A DNA stretch of 64,000 nt from Spirochaetota bacterium (GTDB taxonomy: Bacteria; Spirochaetota; Spirochaetia; Treponematales; Treponemataceae), in the NCBI GenBank assembly GCA_023438065.1, contig JAEXRH010000012.1, positions 124,001 through 188,000 on the forward strand. The letters run 5' to 3'. Both the position numbers and the translations under genes were made by a program. Within the stretch, counting starts at the first letter, position 1, and each line of letters starts with the position of its first letter. This document shows positions 52,233 to 60,810 of this stretch, piece by piece. The notes under the pieces were generated by a model. The model was not told the origin of the DNA. It ran no database searches and worked only from the letters and a program-made list of their open reading frames with translations.

Positions 52233-53518
52233 TACCAGCCCTTCCGCGACTTGATGCCGTCGGCGGCCCTGAGTCCCGAGGCCCAGGCCCCGGTGATGCC
52301 GCGCGAGGTGCCGGCGCCGTCGCCGACGAGGTAGATGTCCTCGGCCGCCATGAAATGGTTGTCGAGGAAGACGGGCTTGTTCGCGTAGAGCTTGATCTCG
52401 GGGTAATAGAGAATCGTTCCCGGATGGAGGACGCCCGGCACGATCGTGTCGAGTTGCTTGAGCGCCTTCCAGATCGAGCGGAGGAACTTCGCGGGCATCG
52501 CGAGGCTGATGTCGCCGGGCGTGCACGAGGAAAGCGAGGGGATGAAGTCGTAGAGGTCGTCGTTGAGCCCGTCGCGGGTAGTCCGCTTTCCGAGGCGGAA
52601 GTCGCCGATCCGCTGCATGATCGGGTGCCCGCCGCCGGTGAGCATCGCGAGCGAGGCGAGGAATTCGGCGTAGTCCTGGCCCGAGGCGAGGGGATGGGTA
52701 AACTCCACGCTCCGGAGGACGGCGAAGTTGACGAGCCCGTTCGCGGGCTTTTCGTGGGAATACGCGTGACCGTTGACGCTGTAGTAGGTCTGCCCGTTGG
52801 AGGCGGTATATTTTTCCTGGACGACGTGCGCGGCTCCCGAGTTCGTGCAGAAGGTGCGCGTCCGCTCGGGGAATATGAACTTCGGGTCGTAGTAGTCGCG
52901 GACGATGGGGTAGTGCTCGATCCTGGTCTCGACGCGCACGCCGACGTCGATGCTGTTGTCGGTGTAGGTTATCCCGTTATCCTTCATGAACCGCCTGAGA
53001 AAGTCGAACCCGTGCCGGCCGGGCGCGAGGATGAGCTGGTCGTATCCGAATTCCCGTTTCGTGGTCTTCGCGACCTTGGCCGAGCGGTCGACCGAGAGGA
53101 ATTCCTCCTCGAGCGAAACCTCGACCCCCGCGGCCTCGAGCCTGGCGAGAAGGGTTTTTATAAGCTTGAGCCCGCCGTCGGTGCCGAGGTGGGACTGCCT
53201 GATCATCAAAAGCTCGACCCCGATCCTGCTCGCGCGTTTCTCGTAGGTGGAAAGGTTCTTCTGGGCGAGGATCTCGGGCTCGAGGAAGCGCTCGACGCGT
53301 TCGAGGTACGAGGCGGATCGATCCTTTTCCCAGTATTCGACGGGAAAGCCGATCGGCCAGGTGAAGTTCATCTTGCAGTCGTTGCGTAACCCTCCCGAGG
53401 ACACGGTTTCCCGCTCGAGAAGGAGGATTCGGACGTCCGGTTTCGCGGCAAGGAGCTCGAACGCCGCGCCGAGGCCGGCCGGCCCAGAGCCGACGATCAC
53501 ACAGTCATAGGTTTGCAT
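52232..53518 (-). CDS. FAD-dependent oxidoreductase (uncharacterised)
   Basis: 428 aa. Rossmann FAD motif VIVGSGPAGLGAAFELL at the N-terminus, an LAPGRHG segment for the second nucleotide-binding loop and a C-terminal YLVGDGAGTSRGITGAW that closes the FAD site. Resembles spirochete/firmicute FAD-dehydrogenase-like proteins of unknown substrate. Promoter TTGAGC-18-TATACT (53528-53557, minus) ends 9 nt before the ATG, and rsmD overlaps its end. Confidence 0.85.
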   Translation of the reverse strand: MQTYDCVIVGSGPAGLGAAFELLAAKPDVRILLLERETVSSGGLRNDCKMNFTWPIGFPVEYWEKDRSASYLERVERFLEPEILAQKNLSTYEKRASRIGVELLMIRQSHLGTDGGLKLIKTLLARLEAAGVEVSLEEEFLSVDRSAKVAKTTKREFGYDQLILAPGRHGFDFLRRFMKDNGITYTDNSIDVGVRVETRIEHYPIVRDYYDPKFIFPERTRTFCTNSGAAHVVQEKYTASNGQTYYSVNGHAYSHEKPANGLVNFAVLRSVEFTHPLASGQDYAEFLASLAMLTGGGHPIMQRIGDFRLGKRTTRDGLNDDLYDFIPSLSSCTPGDISLAMPAKFLRSIWKALKQLDTIVPGVLHPGTILYYPEIKLYANKPVFLDNHFMAAEDIYLVGDGAGTSRGITGAWASGLRAADGIKSRKGW

Positions 53519-53527
53519 ACGGGAAAG

Positions 53528-53557
53528 AGTATATCAGAAATTGAGAAGTTCGCTCAA
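53528..53557 (-). promoter_or_regulatory. Putative promoter of the FAD oxidoreductase, very short leader
   Basis: Minus strand TTGAGC (53552-53557), 18 nt, TATACT (53528-53533); 9 nt to the ATG at 53518. It lies at the 3' end of the upstream gene. Confidence 0.45.
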
Positions 53558-53974
53558 CTCGTTTCGGGACACGATGTCCCGGGAATCGTTCGTTTTGTCG
53601 CTTTTTTGGATACACGCGGCGAGTTCCGTGCGTACCGCTGCGTGAGCGTTCCGGATACCCTGGAGTTTCGGTAAAAGCTGGGTGAATTTGTCCTTCATCG
53701 ATCCCTTGCCCTGAAGGAGCAGGTCGAGAAGACGGATATAGCGATCCTGGCAGGAGTGGAGGGCGTGGAGGATCTCGACGTACCCGGAAAGATGGGGCGC
53801 AGTCTGGACCTGACGGTAGAGCTTCTGGATCGCCACGTCGAAGAAGAGTATGTCATCGATCGTCTTGTCGAGGAAGAACTCGGGGGCCAACTCGAGAAGA
53901 AGCCCCTCGTACGCGGTATCGATCGACCGCGAAAGGTGATAGAGGTTGTCCTGAAACACGATGTTCTGCAGCAT
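53534..53974 (-). CDS. Conserved-looking helical protein of unknown function
   Basis: 146 aa, predicted mostly helical, no signal peptide or membrane segment. GGGAG precedes the ATG. Only 15 nt before the oxidoreductase gene, so co-transcription is possible, although that gene has its own promoter match. No family recognised. Divergent from rpsF. Confidence 0.72.
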   Translation of the reverse strand: MLQNIVFQDNLYHLSRSIDTAYEGLLLELAPEFFLDKTIDDILFFDVAIQKLYRQVQTAPHLSGYVEILHALHSCQDRYIRLLDLLLQGKGSMKDKFTQLLPKLQGIRNAHAAVRTELAACIQKSDKTNDSRDIVSRNELSELLNF

Positions 53975-54026
53975 GTCGTTCTCCCTGATTCATCTTAGCA
54001 GAGTATCGGTAAAAAGGCCAGTTGCC

Positions 54027-54055
54027 TTGACCAAAGGGGGTAAAACTGGTACTTT
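54027..54055 (+). promoter_or_regulatory. Putative promoter of the rpsF-ssb-rpsR-rplI-dnaB operon
   Basis: TTGACC (54027-54032), 17 nt, TACTTT (54050-54055), leaving a leader of about 100 nt before rpsF. Confidence 0.6.
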
Positions 54056-54063
54056 GATAGACC

Positions 54064-54096
54064 AGTGTCCCGTCGCATGGCGGGGCCCATTACACT
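54064..54096 (+). promoter_or_regulatory. Stem-loop in the rpsF leader, possible S6:S18 autoregulation site
   Basis: AGTGT (54064-54068) can pair with ACACT (54092-54096), enclosing a CCCG/CGGG hairpin (54069-54084). rpsF leaders in many bacteria carry an RNA bound by the S6:S18 complex; the position fits but the consensus could not be verified by eye. Confidence 0.3.
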
Positions 54097-54164
54097 CCCG
54101 CCCGCCGGCCAAGTACGAGTTTCGGAACGGTTGCGGGCCCAGAAATGTGTCCATTGGAGGAACC

Positions 54165-54446
54165 ATGAGAAAGTATGAACTGATGGTCGTTTTCCCGCTG
54201 GAAGAAGACCAGTTCAAGACCGGCGCCGAAGCCGTGCGCAAGGTGCTCGCCGATTTCGGCGCGCAGCTCGCGAGCGAGGAGCCGTACGGCGACCGCGACC
54301 TTACCTATGAAATCAAGAAGAAGACCCGCGGCCGCTACGTCCTCTTCAACATCAACGCCGAACCCGCGAAGATCGTCGAGATGGACAGGCAGCTCAAGCT
54401 CAACCAGAACCTCTTGACCTTCCTCTTCGTCCGCGTCGAAGAGTAA
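54165..54446 (+). CDS. rpsF: 30S ribosomal protein S6
   Basis: 93 aa; MRKYELMVVFPLEED and DRDLTYEIKKKTRGRYVLFN are typical S6 sequence. Strong GGAGG SD. S6 pairs with S18, encoded two genes downstream. First gene of the operon, probably autoregulated through its leader. Confidence 0.95.
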   Translation: MRKYELMVVFPLEEDQFKTGAEAVRKVLADFGAQLASEEPYGDRDLTYEIKKKTRGRYVLFNINAEPAKIVEMDRQLKLNQNLLTFLFVRVEE

Positions 54447-54468
54447 TCCTGACCCCGAGGAGAGCGCC

Positions 54469-54969
54469 ATGGCAGATGTGAATCACGTAATACTGATCGG
54501 ACGACTCACCCGCGACGCGGAGCTGAAGTATACCTCCGGCGGTATGGCCGTATGCAAGTTTGCCATCGCGGTCAACAAGCGCCGCAAACAGGGCGAACAA
54601 TGGGTCGACGAGGCGAATTTCTTCGACATCGTCCTGTGGGGACGACAGGGAGAAACCCTCAATCAGTATCTGGTAAAGGGAAAGCAGGTCGCCGTCGAGG
54701 GCGAACTGCACCAGAATCGATGGGAACAGGACGGACAGTCCCGGAGCAAGATCGAAATCAACGCGAACAACGTGCAGCTCCTGGGCGGAAACGCGGGCGG
54801 ACAGGGCGCTTCTTCCGGCTATGCCGCCGGATCAAGTTCCTCGGGCGGGTATTCCGCCTCTTCCGCCGGTCCGGCGCCGTATCAAAAACGGCAGTCCGCC
54901 CCGATGTCGGGTCCCTCCGACGCGGATGACTCCGTTCCCCCCGACTTTCCCGACGATATTCCGTTCTGA
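54469..54969 (+). CDS. ssb: Single-stranded DNA-binding protein
   Basis: 166 aa. OB-fold (about 1-110, VNHVILIGRLTRDAELKYT), a Gly/Ser-rich flexible linker (about 112-150) and the acidic tip DDIPF that recruits repair and replication proteins. Placed between rpsF and rpsR as in many bacteria. Confidence 0.95.
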   Translation: MADVNHVILIGRLTRDAELKYTSGGMAVCKFAIAVNKRRKQGEQWVDEANFFDIVLWGRQGETLNQYLVKGKQVAVEGELHQNRWEQDGQSRSKIEINANNVQLLGGNAGGQGASSGYAAGSSSSGGYSASSAGPAPYQKRQSAPMSGPSDADDSVPPDFPDDIPF

Positions 54970-55007
54970 GGCCTTGAGGCTTCAGACGATTTTCAAGGAG
55001 ATTTTGT

Positions 55008-55310
55008 ATGTCTGACGAAAAGATGAAAGATATGGAAGGCGAGATCCAGATGCAGGACGCCATGCGGGATTCCGACGATCGCGGTCCGCGCAAAGGCAAG
55101 GTATTCTTCCGCAAGAAGGTATGCCGCTTCTGCACCCAGAAGGCCAAGATCGACTATAAGGACTCGGACGGTCTTCGCCGCTACACGACCGAGCGCGGCA
55201 AGATCCTTCCCCGCCGCATCACCGGCACCTGCGCCAAGCACCAGCGCCGTCTCGCGCTCGAGATCAAGCGCGCCCGCGCGCTCGCGCTCCTTCCGTACGT
55301 CGTAAGCTAA
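55008..55310 (+). CDS. rpsR: 30S ribosomal protein S18
   Basis: 100 aa with an N-terminal extension of about 30 acidic residues beyond the usual length. Core shows RKKVCRFC, RYTTERGKILPRRITGTCAKHQRRLA; the Cys residues fit the zinc-binding (C+) form of S18. AAGGAG SD. Confidence 0.95.
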   Translation: MSDEKMKDMEGEIQMQDAMRDSDDRGPRKGKVFFRKKVCRFCTQKAKIDYKDSDGLRRYTTERGKILPRRITGTCAKHQRRLALEIKRARALALLPYVVS

Positions 55311-55317
55311 CGAGGCC

Positions 55318-56361
55318 GTGAGAGATACCTCTCTCGACGGCCCGGGGGAAGGGATCGTTCGGTTCCTTCCCGCCGCGGCCGCGTCGGCCCTGGCCTCGGT
55401 CGCGATGATGCGGCTCGTGCCGGCGTTGGCCTTTCTCTTCGCCGTACCGCTTTTCTTTACGCTGTTCCGTTTCGGGAAGCGGGCGTTCGCGGTCGCCGTC
55501 GCGGTGTCCTTTGCGCTTGACTTCGCGGCGGGCACCGCTTTGCAAGCGGTCGCCGGCGGTCGGCTTAACGCGGCGTCAATACCCGTCATGCTCGCGGGAT
55601 CGGCGTTTTTCATGCTCCCGCTTTTTACGCTCGCGTTGCCCGCCCGGCTACGCCTTCGGTATCGGGTCGCGCTCGCGGGGATCCTGACTTCGACGCTTTG
55701 GATCTCCTTCCTGTTCGCGACCGGCAACCAGTCTGCGGTTACCGATTTGCTCCGCGCGACCGCGGACGAGGTTTCACTGGCCTTCAAGCCCTATATCCCC
55801 TCGGGATACGACGGAGCCGTGCTCGGGATCAGGTTTTCGCCCGAGTCCGTGTACGACATGTTTCTGAAGGTGACGCTTTATACCGCGTTCCCGCTTCCGG
55901 TGATCGCGTTCACGCTGAACGCGGCGATCGCCCGGAGAATCTCGGACGCCATGCGCGGAATCGGCGCTTCGGCCGTCGATCTCGCTTTTTTTCGGGTAGA
56001 CCCGTTTCTGTTCTATCCGTTCGCGGCCGGCCTCTGCGGGATAATGGCCGCGAAACTTTTCGACGTGGAAGCGCTGGCGATCCTTTCATGGAACGTCACC
56101 CTGCTTTCCGGTTTTTACTTTTTGCTGCAAGGGCTGGGGATATTCCGCTTTATGGGCGCCGTCCTTGCCCGGAAGGCGCGCATGGCGCGTTTTTTCGCCT
56201 TCCTCCTCGTCGTCCTTGCGATTTTCGGCGGCTTCTTGCCGCATTTTACCGTGCTGTTGACGATCGTGGGCGTGTTGGAACTTTTCGTTCCGATGCGCGC
56301 GCGATTCTTACATACAGACGCCGACCATCCAACTCCTGGACCAGGCGGCGGAAATCCATAG
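55318..56361 (+). CDS. Membrane protein between rpsR and rplI (DUF2232/YybS-like)
   Basis: 347 aa, about eight hydrophobic helices, start GTG 8 nt after the rpsR stop with GAGG upstream. Its position in the rpsF-dnaB operon and topology resemble YybS-type DUF2232 proteins; function unknown. The C-terminus is Pro/Gly-rich and ends 18 nt before rplI. Confidence 0.78.
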   Translation: MRDTSLDGPGEGIVRFLPAAAASALASVAMMRLVPALAFLFAVPLFFTLFRFGKRAFAVAVAVSFALDFAAGTALQAVAGGRLNAASIPVMLAGSAFFMLPLFTLALPARLRLRYRVALAGILTSTLWISFLFATGNQSAVTDLLRATADEVSLAFKPYIPSGYDGAVLGIRFSPESVYDMFLKVTLYTAFPLPVIAFTLNAAIARRISDAMRGIGASAVDLAFFRVDPFLFYPFAAGLCGIMAAKLFDVEALAILSWNVTLLSGFYFLLQGLGIFRFMGAVLARKARMARFFAFLLVVLAIFGGFLPHFTVLLTIVGVLELFVPMRARFLHTDADHPTPGPGGGNP

Positions 56362-56379
56362 CTTGAAAGGAGCTTGAAG

Positions 56380-56934
56380 ATGAAAGTAATTCTTAACCAG
56401 GACGTGAAGCACCTCGGTGAGGAAGGAGACGTCAAGGACGTCGCGAACGGCTACGCGAGGAACTACCTCTTCCCGAGGAATTTCGCGGTTCCGTGCAACG
56501 AGATGACGATCGCCTATTTCGAGAGCCGCAAGGCCGAGATCGAGGCGAAGAAGGCCGCCAAGCGCGCCGACGCCGCGAGCCTCAAGGAGAAGCTCGAGGG
56601 AACCGTCATCAACCTCGTCATGCCCGCCGGAGCGAACGGTAAGCTCTACGGAGCGGTCACGAACCAGACCCTCGTCGACGAATTCAAGAAGGCCGGTTTC
56701 GAGCTCGAGCGGAAGCGCATCGAGGTCCCGGGACTTACCTTCAAGAGCGTCGGAAAGTATCACGTCACCGTGCACCTCTACGAGGGCGCGAACGCGACCG
56801 TTCAGGTCATCATCGAGGCGCAGCCCGAGGCCGCCCAGAAGACCGCCGCGAAGGCCGAGCGCCCCGCGCGCCGCTATCATGAGGTCGAGGAATCCGCTCC
56901 CGCCGACGCCGCTCCCGCGGCCGACGCCGAGTAA
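56380..56934 (+). CDS. rplI: 50S ribosomal protein L9
   Basis: 184 aa. MKVILNQDVKHLGEEGDVKDVANGYARNYLFPR is the L9 N-terminal domain (core GYARNYLFPR), then the long helix and C-terminal domain, with an Ala-rich acidic tail beyond the usual ~150 residues. ATG chosen with AAAGGAGC upstream; a TTG two codons earlier is less likely. Confidence 0.95.
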   Translation: MKVILNQDVKHLGEEGDVKDVANGYARNYLFPRNFAVPCNEMTIAYFESRKAEIEAKKAAKRADAASLKEKLEGTVINLVMPAGANGKLYGAVTNQTLVDEFKKAGFELERKRIEVPGLTFKSVGKYHVTVHLYEGANATVQVIIEAQPEAAQKTAAKAERPARRYHEVEESAPADAAPAADAE

Positions 56935-56952
56935 CGGTCGACCCGAACTCTC

Positions 56953-58287
56953 ATGGCGAACATTCCGCTGAAAGACAAGGTGCCGCCGCATAACCTGGAA
57001 GCCGAGCAGGCGACCCTGGGCGCGCTCCTCCTTGACGCGGAGGCCGTGGGTACCGTCATACGGTACCTGCGGCCTGACTCCTTTTACTCCCTCCAGAACC
57101 AGAAAATTTTCCAGGCGATCCTCTCCCTTTTCAACAAGGGACAGCGATCCGACCTCATAACGATAACCGAGGAACTCAGGCAGACCGCGCTCCTCGACGC
57201 CGCCGGCGGGCCCGCCTATATCGCCTCCCTCACCGACACCGTTCCGACGAGCGCCAACGTCGAGTATTACGCCAAGGTAGTCCTCGAGAACTCGATGCGT
57301 CGGTCGCTCCTCGCGATATCGCACAAGATCATCGCCGAGGCGCACGATCAGGCCACCGAGAGCCGCGCCGTCCTCGAGGACGCCCAGAAGCACATCTTCG
57401 AGCTCACCGACGCGAATCAGTCGGCGACCTTCAAGACGCCGAAAGAGATCATCCCAAAGGCGATCGAGGCGATCGAGAAGCTCTATCATACCCGCGACGC
57501 GTTCACGGGAGTTCCCTCGGGCCTCATCGAGCTCGACCAGATGACGAGCGGCTTCCAGAAGTCGGAACTCATCATCATCGGCGCGCGGCCCTCGGTCGGA
57601 AAGACCGCGCTCGCGCTCACGATGGCCGCGCATACCGCGATCAAGGAAAAGATCCCGACCGCGTTCTTTTCGCTCGAAATGTCGGACATGCAGCTCATGC
57701 AGCGTCTCATATCCTCCGAGTCGAAGATACCCTCCGAGAAGATCAGGACCGGCCTTCTCAAGATGAGCGATTTCCAGAGCATCCAGGACGCGGCGGGGCA
57801 CATCTACGACGCGCCCCTCTACATCGTCGACATGCCGAACATGAAACTCCTCGACCTGCGCGCGATGGCGAGGCGCCTGCGCGCGCAGTTTAACGTCGAA
57901 ATCATCTTTATCGATTATCTTACGCTCATCACGAGCGAGAACAGCCTCATCCCGAGGCACGAGCAGATCGCCGAAATTTCCCGATCGCTCAAGAGTCTCG
58001 CGCGCGAGCTCAATATCCCGGTCGTAGCGCTCTCGCAGGTTAAGCGCGACGCGGAGGGAAAAAAGCCGATGCTCGCCGATCTCCGCGAATCGGGCTCGAT
58101 CGAGCAGGACGCGGACGTCGTCATGTTTCTCCACCGGGAACGGGTTGGCGCGCAGAAGGACGGCGACAGGGAACAGGCAATCGATACCGAGCTTATCATC
58201 GCGAAGCAGCGAAACGGCCCGATCGGCGACATCGACATACTGTTCCTTCCGCGGTATACGAAATTCGTGTCGAAGGCCCAGGGCTAG
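56953..58287 (+). CDS. dnaB: Replicative DNA helicase DnaB
   Basis: 444 aa. N-terminal domain starting VPPHNLEAEQATLGALLL; RecA-like motor with Walker A GARPSVGKTA, SLEMSDMQLMQRL, Walker B IIFIDYLTL and the ESGSIEQDADVVMFLHRE motif. No intein. Its end faces the beta-propeller gene 29 nt away. Confidence 0.96.
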   Translation: MANIPLKDKVPPHNLEAEQATLGALLLDAEAVGTVIRYLRPDSFYSLQNQKIFQAILSLFNKGQRSDLITITEELRQTALLDAAGGPAYIASLTDTVPTSANVEYYAKVVLENSMRRSLLAISHKIIAEAHDQATESRAVLEDAQKHIFELTDANQSATFKTPKEIIPKAIEAIEKLYHTRDAFTGVPSGLIELDQMTSGFQKSELIIIGARPSVGKTALALTMAAHTAIKEKIPTAFFSLEMSDMQLMQRLISSESKIPSEKIRTGLLKMSDFQSIQDAAGHIYDAPLYIVDMPNMKLLDLRAMARRLRAQFNVEIIFIDYLTLITSENSLIPRHEQIAEISRSLKSLARELNIPVVALSQVKRDAEGKKPMLADLRESGSIEQDADVVMFLHRERVGAQKDGDREQAIDTELIIAKQRNGPIGDIDILFLPRYTKFVSKAQG

Positions 58288-58316
58288 GGCTGGGCTGTCT
58301 GGCCCGACGCGGGCGT

Positions 58317-60185
58317 TTACCGATCCGTCAGGGACCGTACCGCCACGGGCGCGCCGCCTGAGCTTTCATACCAGACAAGGGTTCCGTCCGAGCAAAGCGT
58401 CACGATATAACTCCCGACCGCGACCGCGCGCACGGGCAGGGCGGAGACGCGATCGAAATCCGTCTTTCTCCCGTTATCCGCATCGAGCGCGATGAACGCG
58501 CCCCTTCCCAGATTCGTCAGGATCTTTCCGTCGACGACGGTAGAGGCAGCCGCGAGGTCCTCGTCCCCGTAGGAGAGCGCCGTTTTCGCCGAGCTCGATT
58601 GGATCGACGAAGGATTGATGGCGATGATGACGAGTTCCGTGGCGGAGGCCTCGCCGTTTTTCACGAGAAAGCCCGAGAGCGTGCCCTTCCTTTCGTCGAC
58701 GATCTTGAGCCCGTAACAAAGGTCGGCCTTTATCGGGAGTTGAACCGTCTCTCCCGTCGCGGCGTTTACCGAGATAAGCGGCGCGGGAGACCTCGGAGTC
58801 GACGATTTGGAGATCACGAGACGATCGGAGGCTATGAAAACCGCGTCCTGCAAGCCGATGCCGGCGAAGGTAAACGCCGGTTCGCTCGACGCGGTATCGA
58901 GGGCCACGACGGTGCTCGATCCCTCGATGAACGCGATACGTGTCCCGCTTGCCGAAAGGGATCGAACCGCCTCGCGCGCCCGGTACAGCGTTCTTCGATC
59001 GGTTCCGTCGGCGGTCATGATCGAGACGTCGCCGCTTGCGCGGTTTGACCAGAACACGAGGCGGGAGTCTATCGCGGCGAGCCTCGTGCCCGGCGCCTCG
59101 CGAAACGCGGGGGCGGGAAGCGCTTCGGGCGATTCCGCGGTAAAAACGGTTCCCCCGGAAAGGATATACGCGGTCTTTCCGTCGGATGCGATATCGTCGA
59201 TCGTCCGATTTCGCGTTCGCTCGACTCGCGTCGATGAAACATTCGCATCGAGGGCTGAAGGCCGCGTAAGGGCGAAAAGATCCCCGGAGTCGGTTCCGAC
59301 CAGGATTCGGTCCGGAAGACCAAGCGCAGCGGTAACCCGTGCGTCGCCCGAGAGGGTGAATGGCCTCGAGGATGCCGAGCCCGCGCGAAGGGTCCATGTT
59401 TTTCCGTCAGAGCGTTCTATCCATACCGCGTGGGGATCGGAAACCATGGTCGCCATGACGGGTTCGACGGCGGGGAAGGCTGAAATCGTTTTTCCCGTGG
59501 TCGCGTCGATCTCGTAGACGAGACCGTCGCGATACCCCGCGATGATAACGTTGTTGGAGAGCATTACGGGGGTAGCGAGGTCTCCTTCCGCCTGATAGCG
59601 CGCGCGTTCCTTCCCCGTAGCGGTATCGGTATACCTGATGGAACCGGAAGGGCCGAAGGTTATGGCGTTCGACTCGCTCGAGCCGGTGAGCGCGAGGGTC
59701 ACGATGCCGGGTTTCTCGGCGAAGAGCCTTTCATTCGTGCCGCGAGACGAATCAAGCGCGGCGATCCCCTCGATCGAGGTGTTTCCCGCGATGAGCCAGC
59801 TTCCCTTTGCCGACCACGAGAGCGTGGTGACGGAGTCCCTGAATCGTTTCGCGTAGAGTCTCGTCTTCGTTTTCCAATCCCACACCGAGACGCGGTAGAC
59901 GCTGAAGCCGTCCGATTCGTACGAGGCGATGCGGTTTCCGTCGGGATGGACCGCGATGATCCTGACGGGGATGTTGGAAATCTGCCATTCCTCCGTGATG
60001 CCGTTCGCGGAATGGCGCGTCACGAAACCCGACGAGTCGGCAGAGAAAAAGTCCGGGGAGCCGGGAACGGAAGCGAGGGAGAGAATGGCCTTCTCGGCAT
60101 CTTTCGCGGGAAGTGCCGCGAGGGGATCGAGAACGCCTGAGAGGAACGCGACAAGAGCGAGGATTAAGGGTCTTCCGCCCCTCAT
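58317..60185 (-). CDS. Secreted beta-propeller (WD40-like) protein
   Basis: 622 aa with an N-terminal signal peptide (about 1-25). The rest consists of repeated strands of WD40/PQQ type (VHPDGNRIASYES, LSWSAKGSWLIAGN, ASDGKTAYILSGGTV), probably two propellers. No lipobox. Located outside the inner membrane; likely a binding scaffold. A treponeme WD40-type exported protein of similar size is known. It overlaps the CpXC-like gene by ATGA and is the last gene of the cdsA-dxr-rseP run. Confidence 0.83.
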   Translation of the reverse strand: MRGGRPLILALVAFLSGVLDPLAALPAKDAEKAILSLASVPGSPDFFSADSSGFVTRHSANGITEEWQISNIPVRIIAVHPDGNRIASYESDGFSVYRVSVWDWKTKTRLYAKRFRDSVTTLSWSAKGSWLIAGNTSIEGIAALDSSRGTNERLFAEKPGIVTLALTGSSESNAITFGPSGSIRYTDTATGKERARYQAEGDLATPVMLSNNVIIAGYRDGLVYEIDATTGKTISAFPAVEPVMATMVSDPHAVWIERSDGKTWTLRAGSASSRPFTLSGDARVTAALGLPDRILVGTDSGDLFALTRPSALDANVSSTRVERTRNRTIDDIASDGKTAYILSGGTVFTAESPEALPAPAFREAPGTRLAAIDSRLVFWSNRASGDVSIMTADGTDRRTLYRAREAVRSLSASGTRIAFIEGSSTVVALDTASSEPAFTFAGIGLQDAVFIASDRLVISKSSTPRSPAPLISVNAATGETVQLPIKADLCYGLKIVDERKGTLSGFLVKNGEASATELVIIAINPSSIQSSSAKTALSYGDEDLAAASTVVDGKILTNLGRGAFIALDADNGRKTDFDRVSALPVRAVAVGSYIVTLCSDGTLVWYESSGGAPVAVRSLTDR

Positions 60186-60799
60186 GCCTTGCGCTCCTCG
60201 ATGAGAATGTTCTGGTACGAAAGATAGTCCCCGTTAAGGAGCGCCGCGTAGGTATCGTCCGAGGGATTCGCCCGAACGTCGGAAAGAACGGAATCGTAGA
60301 CGCTTCGGGGGACGGTCATGACCGCGACCTCGTCCTTTTTAAGGCCGTGGATATGGAACACGATATCAAAGGAATCGGTAACGCGCTCGAAGTAGATCAC
60401 GGTTTTGGATCCCGACGCCGCTTCCTGCGCCTTCAAAGCGAGATGGTACTTGATCGTCTCGCAGGCGGTCGGATCGAGGCCCGCGCGAATCGTCGCGATG
60501 CGGTCGGCGAGCTCGGCGTATCCGATGACCACCGAGGTTCCCGTTCCTTCCTTGAGGTTTCCCGAAACGTACGCGAGCCGGTCGATTTCCGGAATCAGGG
60601 TGATCGAGACCTTCCGGGACGGCCAGTCGACGCGGGTCATGAGATCGGTATGGAGAACCGTGCCGCAGGTCGGGCAGACGCACGAAAGAAATGAGCCTGA
60701 GGCGATATCGTCGATAAGCGCGGGGTTTTTGTCGAGGTCCACGATTTCGGGAAGCTCGACGCTGAAGGTCTGTTCGCAATTGCACGTGATCTTTCTCAT
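60182..60799 (-). CDS. CpXC-domain-like cysteine protein
   Basis: 205 aa, cytoplasmic. N-terminal ITCNCEQTFSVELPEIVDL and CVCPTCGT give four Cys able to bind zinc, the pattern of CpXC domains; the C-terminal part is alpha/beta. GGGGGAC serves as SD 12 nt after rseP. Function unknown; tight linkage to membrane-lipid and site-2-protease genes suggests an envelope-stress connection. Confidence 0.75.
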   Translation of the reverse strand: MRKITCNCEQTFSVELPEIVDLDKNPALIDDIASGSFLSCVCPTCGTVLHTDLMTRVDWPSRKVSITLIPEIDRLAYVSGNLKEGTGTSVVIGYAELADRIATIRAGLDPTACETIKYHLALKAQEAASGSKTVIYFERVTDSFDIVFHIHGLKKDEVAVMTVPRSVYDSVLSDVRANPSDDTYAALLNGDYLSYQNILIEERKA

Positions 60800-60810
60800 T
60801 TTGTCCCCCG

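Noticed and set aside
56308..58134. 608-residue minus-strand open frame opposite rplI and dnaB
   Set aside because: Antisense shadow of two certain genes; no domain or SD.
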